NCBI GenBank assembly: GCA_904501955.1
Contig: CAJGCY010000070.1
Location: forward strand, 1-12,575
Length of the DNA: 12,575 nt
From: an uncultured Akkermansia sp.
GTDB taxonomy: Bacteria > Verrucomicrobiota > Verrucomicrobiia > Verrucomicrobiales > Akkermansiaceae
Direction of reading: 5' to 3'
Shown here: positions 5,702 to 12,575 of the stretch, piece by piece
How the letters are laid out: every line of letters begins with the position of its first letter
Position numbering within the stretch: the stretch's first letter is position 1
Made by a program: the position numbers and the translations under genes
The notes under the pieces: generated by a model
Seen by the model: only the letters and a program-made list of their open reading frames with translations
Databases searched by the model: none
What the model was told of the DNA's origin: nothing

Positions 5702-8700
5702 ATGAGCACTCCGTCCTACACAAAACCGTTCGTTATCGACTCATCAACGACCTCTGCATCCAGCTCTGCCAACAATCGATTTTTCATGGGTTCCGGAGGC
5801 TGGCAACGTCACGAAGGGCCTCCTTCTAATTTTGAAGAAAGAGAGTGGAATGAGCCTCTCGTTGTTCCCAACAATCAAGAGGGGAATATTGTACTCACTA
5901 AGACAATTCTTACCTACCGAGTAGACGACTGGGGCTCTCTTTCTATCGAAGGACAAATGCCTCTGGAGCTCACAGATACTCAGGAACCTGCCGGAGTTTA
6001 CGGAGGGCATCAAGTATGGGAGCGTCAGTACATATACGGATTATTCTCCGGTGATTACACAATGGCCATGACTTATGTCAACATTGAGATGTCCGACCCT
6101 AATCAAAACCGCATTATCTGCGATTTGGATTACACAATCGAGTTATACGAACACGGCGGCAATAAAGACAAGACCGCATGTGCCTGCTCTGCCGGTACAT
6201 GCAGCATGGAAGGAGGCATTGCAGAGGCAGCTGTTGCAAACGCGGAAATGACAGAAAACGCGGATTCTTCCTCTGCCGGAACCGCGGTAATGCAAATGCT
6301 GACGGAGGACAGCATCGTGTGGAGTTGCAATGTGGGTGTATTGCGAGGCTTCGGCACCATGCTCAGCGGTAAGGTGCAGATAGAGAGCAAAGAGCTGAAT
6401 GCAGCCTTGGCAACACCGACTGCGATCAAGTTCAACCACCCCATGACAGCGCAATTGCAAATACCGAACGGGGGTATTGTGCCCGGGTGTCGCATGGAAA
6501 TCGTGCAGGGCAACCGCGTTATTGCCCTGCGCTATTATGAAAACGGGGAGGTGAAACCTATCGGCGTGGACACAGCAGGAGGTGGCTTGGTAAGCCTGCA
6601 AACGGATGAAGAAGGAGCAACAACTGCGTTACGTTGGCAGGACAACACCGGGGCAGCATGGGAGTTTTCCGGCGCCACGGGAGAGCTGCTCTGCTACGAG
6701 GGGCCGGAACAGGTACGAGTGGAGTCAGAGGACGCCGCGCTTCACTTGGTCATCAAACGCAACGGAGAAGATGACAGCTTGCGCCAGATATACAGCACGT
6801 GGGATGGTCTATTGAATATCGAAAACATCACCTCCACAGGCTACCGCATAGCACTCTACACCCCGGCACAGGTAACAGGGGTGAACAGTGAGGGGTATTA
6901 TACCTTGGCAGAGGGAGCCACGGCATTCAAAACCTTCGATATCCTCTACACGGCTGAAAATGGGTTGAGCATCACGGAATCAGCCCCGCAACGCCAAGAC
7001 TACATTTGCACTTGGGCAGAGAGTAACGGTAGCCGCAGCCTTACCCGCGGAACCACGGCCGAGGAGCAAATTTGCACTACCCAAACGCGCACAGAGTTAG
7101 AGGCCGCGCAGTATGGCAGTTTTGATGTTTGGCAGCTGGTCACCACCACCACCAAGGGAGGTGTAGCTGCCGCATGTGTATGTGAGGTTTACCAATCCAC
7201 CCCGGCGGGTAATCTATTGCTCACGCGAGTGGAAGGCTACGGCTCGGAATCTGCGCTGACTACCACCTATGAATATGACGGTGCCGGCAATCCGGTACGG
7301 TCTACCGACCAAAGTGGCCTCACCACGGAATACTGGTATGATACGACGGGGCGCGTGGTCAAATCGTTCACACCTTGGCGCGCGGGGGACTATACCCTCA
7401 TCACGGATTACACATACGCCAACTCCTCCGCAGCCCGCTACAGCAATGAGCTTGCCACCGTAACACGCAAGCTGCGCAAGGTAGGCACAGAAACCATGAT
7501 TACCCTCAGCACGGAATCTCACACTTATTCCTTGGATGGAGGTATTAAACGAGAAGAAATCCACACCACCGCAGCAGGTTCTGCCCATACGCACACACGC
7601 ATCGTAGAAAGGTGGACGAATGATGCGCCTGACTCCTTGGACAGAGGGCGCATCCGCATGAGCCAGGAGCAAAGCGGGCTGCAAACATGGTATACCTATG
7701 CCCGCACATCAGAATACGGAGCACTGTACAGCAGCACAGCCGAAACCCGAGTGGGGGGAGCCCCCCTTGCCGGTCAATCACGCAGAACAACCCACTACAT
7801 CAATGCGGCGGGTAATACAGTGCGCGAAGAATCATACATCCTCTTAACATCCGGCACTTGGGCAAAACTGAGTGGCACCACATACTCCTACGACGCCCAG
7901 AATAGACTCTCCGGCACCATTCATGACAACGGGAGAGCCTCCACCCAAGAGCTTTCCTGCACCGGCTCCCCAATATGGCAAGTAGACGAAAACGGCGTGC
8001 GCACAAACTACACCTATGATTCCGCGCGAAACCTCACAGAAATCAGTCGCGCCGCCGTATACGATGGTGACACCTGCATCACCCCGGAAACCATTACCGA
8101 GTTTGTCCGCGATGCAGCAGGGCGCATCACCTCTACCGTCACCCGAATCGGCGCTATGACCACAGCTACCGCCACGGCATACGACCTTGCCGGACGAGAG
8201 ATAAGCACCACCGATGAACTTGGGCGCACCACCACTACCTCATACAGTATTGATGGTCTCACTACCTCAGTTACCACCCCTTCCGGCGCTACCCTCATCA
8301 GCACAGTGAATCCCGACGGCTCAACAGCACACTTGCACGGCACAGGGCAGCGAGAGCTCTACTATGTCTACGACCTCAACGGTAGCAGCATTCGAGAAAC
8401 CGTTAAACTCTCAGATAATCAGACTACATTATCGCAGACCATCAGCAATGGCTTCGGCGAAACAACGGTAGAGGCTTCGGCCTCCACCTCGGGCTTTATT
8501 TACACTCGCCATGAGTACAACAGTAAAGGCCAACGCATCAAAACTTTCCGTGACACAGGTTGGAACACCACGCCCACAGCAGCATTATTGGTAGAGTACG
8601 ATGCCATGGGCAATATCACCAAGAAGACGCTTGCCTTAGCAGAAACACCCACCACCACAAACTCTCCGATTGAGGAATACACGTACGGTGCAGAAGACTT

Positions 8701-11641
8701 GAATGATGGCATTTATGCCACCACCTGCCACACGCATTACAACGAAGAGGGTGCACCGCTTACCACGGAGCAGAAGCAGCTGATTTCTGACCTTTCTGCC
8801 ACTGTGGAGAGTAAATCCATAGCCATTGATGAAAGAGGCTTGACAAGCACGCAATGGACTGACTATAATACAGGCACGAAACGAACTTCCTACAGCACTA
8901 TACCCTCATCCACCATTACCGCAGAAACCGTGACCGTGGATGGTTTTGCTGTGCACCAAAAAGACAATGCAGGTATTACATCGACTGCGGCTCGTACCTA
9001 CGCAACAAGTGGCATGACGATTACCCACACGGATGGACGAGGTAACACCATAACCTCCCAAAAAGACATCGCGGGTCGTACGGTTCGCACTACTGATGCT
9101 GCCGGAAACAGCACCCACACGGAATATAGCTCTTGCTGCGACCAGCCTTCTAAAATTACAGACGCGATAGGCAATACCTCATGCTATCAATACGACCCTC
9201 GAGGACGTAAGATTGCAGAATGGGGGACTGGGATTCAGCCCGTATGTTACAGCTATGACTCGGCGGATCGACTCATTTCGATGACTACCTTCCGAGCAAG
9301 CACGGAAATCATCTCCGCCAATCCCTCCTCCCGCACAGACGGTGATGTGACAACTTGGGCTTATCATGATGCCTCCGGTATGGAGCTACGTAAGACATTT
9401 GCCGACGGAAAGGGCATCTCTAAAACCTACGATGCTTACAACCGTCTGCGCACGGAAACAGATGGACGAGGTGTAGTGAAAACCCACACCTACGAACATG
9501 CGCGTGGTTTACTGCTGTCCACCGTTTACTCTGACGGCACAACAGCCCGAAACTATACCTACAATCATCTCGGAAAGCTGACGCAGGTAACGGATGATGC
9601 CGGTACTCGAACCTTCGGGTATAATGCTTACAACGAACAGGAAACGGACAGTCTTACAGCTGCGGGCAAAACACACCTCATTACCGAACTGCGGGATAAC
9701 TATGCCCGCTCCACCGGGTATAGTTACGCCAAGGAAAACACCGTACAACAAACCGTGACGATTGCATATGGGGCAGATGGGCGCATCTCATCCGCCGGAT
9801 TTGTACATGGTGGTGAAGCCAAGAACTTCAACTACGCTTATCTTGCCAATACCCACCTACTGCAAACGCTCACCAAACCTAACGGGATGACGCAGACCAT
9901 CACGTATGAACAACAGCGTGACCTACCCACCGCCATGGCTTACCATCGCGGCAGCACCTTGGTGGCACAACGTGAATACAGCTATGATGCACTCGGTCGC
10001 CCCGCTTCACGAACCACCGCTCGCCAAGGCAGCACGGTGAATGACACGTTCCTTTACACCGCGCGCGGAGAATTACTCAATGCCGTGGTAAACGGAACTC
10101 AACACGGGTACGATTACGACAACAACGGCAACCGTCGCCAGGTTATTGAAGGCACGAACTACGCCATGTACTCAGCGGACTGCCTCAACCACTACGACAA
10201 TATTTACGGTGCCATCAGCGGTGAAAGCTATGATTTCACACCCTCCTACGATGACGCAGGTAATCAAACATCTGTAAAAACGGATTCCGGTATTTGGACT
10301 ATCGACTACAACGCGGAAAACCGCCCTACCCGCTTCACCAATGCGGATAATGGTACAGTGGTCGAATGTACGTATGACTTTATGGGTCGCCGTGCCACCA
10401 AAAAGGTGACCGTCAACGGCAGTATCACCCTCCATCAGCGTTACCTCTACCGTGGGTTCCTTCAAATAGCCTGCTGTGACCTCACCCGCAGTGCACACCC
10501 CTGCCTCTGGCTCATTACCTGGGATCCCTCGCAAACCATAGCCACTCGCCCGCTGGCTATTCAAAAGGATGCCTCTTGGTTCACTTACGGGCTTGACCTC
10601 ACCAAAAACATTTGCGAAATCTACGGTCCCAGTGGCTACATCCGCACCGCGTACTCCTATGCGCCCTACGGTGCCGTAACCGCAACCGGCGATGTCTCTC
10701 AGCCCATCCAATGGTCTTCTGAGTTCTACGACTCCGAACTCGCACTCGTTTACTACAACTTCCGCCACTATAACCCTGCGGACGGCAGATGGGTTTCACG
10801 CGATTTTGTAGAACACCTCAATCTATATAACGCTTCATACATCACATACCGCGAAGACTGGCTTGGCTTACAGGACATAACAATATCAGCCACCTACAAG
10901 TACTATGTCATTATTGCAGACACATATTCACATAGCTGGGGACGCTATATGAATCTAAGGAGCTTCATGATTGATGAGAAATTAACTCATCAGTCTACTC
11001 TGCGATTCAGTTTCATAAACGGAAAGCTAATGCATGAACCTTACGACAAACAACAGACTGTAATGGTTGAAGGCAAAGAAAACTTAAGAGAGAAACCCTA
11101 CAGTAGTTACTTAACATGGTTCTCAAACCCGCTCGAAGAATTGCAAGCGCAATTTGACTATGACGTTGTTACCTACAACACTCCAAGGCATATTCACGTC
11201 AAAAATAATGTTATGCCTGTATATGATAACAATGGTGGGTATAATGTAAAGTTCACAGCTGAAGCAATAGCTTCAAAATCCGCCACCAAGCCTGTATTCC
11301 AAGAAACTTACTTAAATGATGTAGTTCAAGAAATTGCAGGCAACATCCCATATATAGGATACGTCAAACCTCTTTTTAAAGCAATTTCTGCCAGTCATAG
11401 TCTGTACAGTTTCCCTGAACGAGCGCACATCACCACATGTGCATGGCTGAAAATAACATGCAATAACGAGGGTAGCATCAACGCAACGCTCATAGCCATG
11501 GCATACAAAAGGGATTTAAACAACTACAAAATACCACAAACTATCAGGTATGGCAAAGCCGACTTTAGTGTAACACCCCTTAGCATCTCAGTCCAACAAA
11601 CAAGCGCACCACAAACAACGCGAACAACTGAAAGCATATGA
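5702..11641 (+). CDS. giant RHS/YD-repeat protein with variable C-terminal domain (candidate polymorphic toxin)
   Basis: The product has 1979 residues. The N-terminal region (about 1-515) has no signal peptide or recognised PAAR motif. It holds a strand-rich part (about 60-152) and a cysteine cluster CACSAGTC (160-167). YD repeats run from about 523 (YEYDGAGNPVRSTDQSG) to about 1680, with many YDxxGR-type units such as YDPRGRKIAEWGTG, SYDALGRPASRT and TYDFMGRRATKK. The RHS-associated core follows at about 1682-1722: YYNFRHYNPADGRWVSRD, then EDWLGL where most RHS proteins have DPxGL. The last ~257 residues are a different, AT-richer domain that I do not recognise. In known RHS toxins the repeats form a shell around the C-terminal toxin, which is released by cleavage at the core. 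That role here is inferred. Secretion route is unclear. The gene overlaps the downstream gene by ATGA. Confidence 0.92.
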   Translation: MSTPSYTKPFVIDSSTTSASSSANNRFFMGSGGWQRHEGPPSNFEEREWNEPLVVPNNQEGNIVLTKTILTYRVDDWGSLSIEGQMPLELTDTQEPAGVYGGHQVWERQYIYGLFSGDYTMAMTYVNIEMSDPNQNRIICDLDYTIELYEHGGNKDKTACACSAGTCSMEGGIAEAAVANAEMTENADSSSAGTAVMQMLTEDSIVWSCNVGVLRGFGTMLSGKVQIESKELNAALATPTAIKFNHPMTAQLQIPNGGIVPGCRMEIVQGNRVIALRYYENGEVKPIGVDTAGGGLVSLQTDEEGATTALRWQDNTGAAWEFSGATGELLCYEGPEQVRVESEDAALHLVIKRNGEDDSLRQIYSTWDGLLNIENITSTGYRIALYTPAQVTGVNSEGYYTLAEGATAFKTFDILYTAENGLSITESAPQRQDYICTWAESNGSRSLTRGTTAEEQICTTQTRTELEAAQYGSFDVWQLVTTTTKGGVAAACVCEVYQSTPAGNLLLTRVEGYGSESALTTTYEYDGAGNPVRSTDQSGLTTEYWYDTTGRVVKSFTPWRAGDYTLITDYTYANSSAARYSNELATVTRKLRKVGTETMITLSTESHTYSLDGGIKREEIHTTAAGSAHTHTRIVERWTNDAPDSLDRGRIRMSQEQSGLQTWYTYARTSEYGALYSSTAETRVGGAPLAGQSRRTTHYINAAGNTVREESYILLTSGTWAKLSGTTYSYDAQNRLSGTIHDNGRASTQELSCTGSPIWQVDENGVRTNYTYDSARNLTEISRAAVYDGDTCITPETITEFVRDAAGRITSTVTRIGAMTTATATAYDLAGREISTTDELGRTTTTSYSIDGLTTSVTTPSGATLISTVNPDGSTAHLHGTGQRELYYVYDLNGSSIRETVKLSDNQTTLSQTISNGFGETTVEASASTSGFIYTRHEYNSKGQRIKTFRDTGWNTTPTAALLVEYDAMGNITKKTLALAETPTTTNSPIEEYTYGAEDLNDGIYATTCHTHYNEEGAPLTTEQKQLISDLSATVESKSIAIDERGLTSTQWTDYNTGTKRTSYSTIPSSTITAETVTVDGFAVHQKDNAGITSTAARTYATSGMTITHTDGRGNTITSQKDIAGRTVRTTDAAGNSTHTEYSSCCDQPSKITDAIGNTSCYQYDPRGRKIAEWGTGIQPVCYSYDSADRLISMTTFRASTEIISANPSSRTDGDVTTWAYHDASGMELRKTFADGKGISKTYDAYNRLRTETDGRGVVKTHTYEHARGLLLSTVYSDGTTARNYTYNHLGKLTQVTDDAGTRTFGYNAYNEQETDSLTAAGKTHLITELRDNYARSTGYSYAKENTVQQTVTIAYGADGRISSAGFVHGGEAKNFNYAYLANTHLLQTLTKPNGMTQTITYEQQRDLPTAMAYHRGSTLVAQREYSYDALGRPASRTTARQGSTVNDTFLYTARGELLNAVVNGTQHGYDYDNNGNRRQVIEGTNYAMYSADCLNHYDNIYGAISGESYDFTPSYDDAGNQTSVKTDSGIWTIDYNAENRPTRFTNADNGTVVECTYDFMGRRATKKVTVNGSITLHQRYLYRGFLQIACCDLTRSAHPCLWLITWDPSQTIATRPLAIQKDASWFTYGLDLTKNICEIYGPSGYIRTAYSYAPYGAVTATGDVSQPIQWSSEFYDSELALVYYNFRHYNPADGRWVSRDFVEHLNLYNASYITYREDWLGLQDITISATYKYYVIIADTYSHSWGRYMNLRSFMIDEKLTHQSTLRFSFINGKLMHEPYDKQQTVMVEGKENLREKPYSSYLTWFSNPLEELQAQFDYDVVTYNTPRHIHVKNNVMPVYDNNGGYNVKFTAEAIASKSATKPVFQETYLNDVVQEIAGNIPYIGYVKPLFKAISASHSLYSFPERAHITTCAWLKITCNNEGSINATLIAMAYKRDLNNYKIPQTIRYGKADFSVTPLSISVQQTSAPQTTRTTESI
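10871..11638 (+). other. variable C-terminal domain of the RHS protein (putative effector tip)
   Basis: The codons after the EDWLGL core encode residues about 1724-1979. The base composition is visibly richer in A and T than the core before it. The segment begins DITISATYKYYVIIADTYS, is Tyr- and Asn-rich, contains a mildly hydrophobic stretch (AGNIPYIGYVKPLFKAISA) and two cysteines in TTCAWLKITCNN, and ends in a Thr/Ser/Gln-rich tail. I see no HNH, ADP-ribosyltransferase, deaminase or metallopeptidase signature. An abrupt change right after the core is the usual sign of a swapped toxin tip in RHS proteins. The actual activity is unknown. Confidence 0.6.
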
Positions 11642-12519
11642 TAAACACCACAGCAACAGCATTCAGACGCATGATGAAAAAGGTACTACCGCTCATCGGC
11701 TGCACCCTTTGTTTTGCCGGCACGGAAGATTCACTCACGGATTGGGAGGATGACGAGGAACAAACGGGCATTGATTGGGCAGCCTTGGCCGAAGACTACG
11801 AGAAGCAATTCGAGCCACGCTATACAGCGGAAGAGCGAGACTCAGGAAAACAGCGATTCGATGAAGTTTCACATGAGGCAGATGCGCTGTTTCGCAACAT
11901 GATTGACGACGCAGCCATCATGAAAGCAGCAAACGCCATTCCACCGGCAGAAATGCAGGCGAGGGCCGAGAAAGCATACGGAGAGTACGTGAAGATGTGG
12001 AAAAAATGGATAAGCCAACCGGGCTATGACCACCGAGAATTCGTAGAATGGCTCACTACGAACACGGTCGACATCGAGTGTTGGTTACGAATGGGCGGTT
12101 TGGTGTTCAACTGCATCCATGCAAGTGAATACCATGAGCTCGCCCCCCGGTGTCTTGAACATATCAGAAGAGGAGAGTTGAACATCACGGATGGCTATTT
12201 TCTGTATTTTGAGAGCTACATCCTGCCCGGGAATCAAACCGTAAGCAGAAATGAACGAGAAATCATCAAACCGAACCTCTCGATGTTGCCAATCAAAGTC
12301 ACCACCCCGAACGTGAGCGCTATAAGCGTGAGTGAGGATGCCGTCGTGTTTCACTACAACGGCCCGGAGGGAGAGGAAATGCACCACAGCATTCGAGAAG
12401 CCGCTCAAGCCTACCTGCACGCCACACCGTATATCCTCGCGAATCATGATACCTACCTCATCCTGTGGGATAGTGGGAAATTAATAAAAATGGATATCTT
12501 ACCGGAATACACACCGTAA
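11638..12519 (+). CDS. unrecognised protein coupled to RHS gene; candidate immunity or accessory protein
   Basis: The product has 293 residues. The ATG at 11638 overlaps the RHS stop as ATGA, indicating coupled translation. In-frame ATGs at 11671 and 11674 are alternatives: the stretch from there (MMKKVLPLIGCTLCFAG) looks like a short signal peptide, with possible cleavage near residue 28. The mature part starts with an acidic segment (WEDDEEQ), continues with charged helices (about 45-135) and ends in a strand-rich region (about 235-290, with ISVSEDAVVFHYNGPEGEE). No family was recognised. Position directly behind a variable RHS tip suggests a cognate immunity protein. A periplasmic immunity protein would imply a toxin acting in the periplasm or on the envelope. 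The protein is larger than most immunity proteins, so an accessory role is possible. Confidence 0.8.
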   Translation: MINTTATAFRRMMKKVLPLIGCTLCFAGTEDSLTDWEDDEEQTGIDWAALAEDYEKQFEPRYTAEERDSGKQRFDEVSHEADALFRNMIDDAAIMKAANAIPPAEMQARAEKAYGEYVKMWKKWISQPGYDHREFVEWLTTNTVDIECWLRMGGLVFNCIHASEYHELAPRCLEHIRRGELNITDGYFLYFESYILPGNQTVSRNEREIIKPNLSMLPIKVTTPNVSAISVSEDAVVFHYNGPEGEEMHHSIREAAQAYLHATPYILANHDTYLILWDSGKLIKMDILPEYTP

Positions 12520-12575
12520 GAAGGATTCAAATCATAACAAACAGAACACCTCCTCACCATGACGGCAAGCTGTAA

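Noticed and set aside
10172..10768. 198-codon open frame on the minus strand inside the RHS gene
   Set aside because: It is antisense to the conserved RHS core, so the plus-strand reading explains the sequence.
12559..12575. ATG at 12559 (M T A S C ...) as start of a further gene in the RHS operon
   Set aside because: Only five full codons are visible before the window ends, and the bases before it (CACCTCCTCACC) are not a Shine-Dalgarno sequence.

Overview
The window looks like a Verrucomicrobiota chromosome, most likely Akkermansia or a relative. Gene starts have few Shine-Dalgarno sequences. The RHS core carries the 'AEWGTGIQP...CYSYDSADRL' phrase that I associate with RHS proteins of that group. 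There is an ECF sigma / anti-sigma / PDZ operon, and intergenic DNA holds structured repeats. The lineage is inferred from memory of such sequences, not from a search.

Layout. (1) 1-305: GC-rich repeat DNA with two copies of an intergenic repeat family and a strong hairpin, no gene. (2) 306-3248: two divergent ankyrin-repeat genes, one cytoplasmic (minus) and one with a signal peptide (plus), sharing an A/T-rich 291-bp intergenic region. (3) 3249-3777: a 414-bp imperfect palindrome (3331-3744) built from inverted copies of the same repeat family. Together with the copy at 161-220 it brackets the ankyrin pair with inverted repeats. (4) 3778-5529, minus: a tight three-gene operon of ECF sigma factor, single-pass membrane protein (probable anti-sigma factor) and exported PDZ-domain protein. 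(5) 5530-5701: a divergent control region with two copies of one bipartite motif, CCGCTCAAAG-N11-GGCGTTAATA, one facing each way. (6) 5702-12519, plus: a 1979-residue RHS/YD-repeat protein with an AT-richer, unrecognised C-terminal domain, overlapping by 4 bp a 293-residue partner with a possible signal peptide. The last 56 bases (12520-12575) contain no gene I can support; an ATG at 12559 runs off the edge.

How the parts may work together. The shared bipartite motif suggests that the ECF sigma factor activates its own operon and the large RHS gene from back-to-back promoters. The membrane anti-sigma factor and PDZ protein would gate this in response to an envelope signal. The RHS protein has the plan of a polymorphic toxin: an N-terminal domain, about 1200 residues of YD repeats forming a shell, a degenerate core/cleavage motif, and a variable C-terminal domain. 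The overlapping downstream gene sits where an immunity or accessory protein is expected. This regulated RHS locus is the most interesting unit in the window. The ankyrin pair, bracketed by inverted repeats and with an unusual switch from 33- to 26-residue repeats, is the second.
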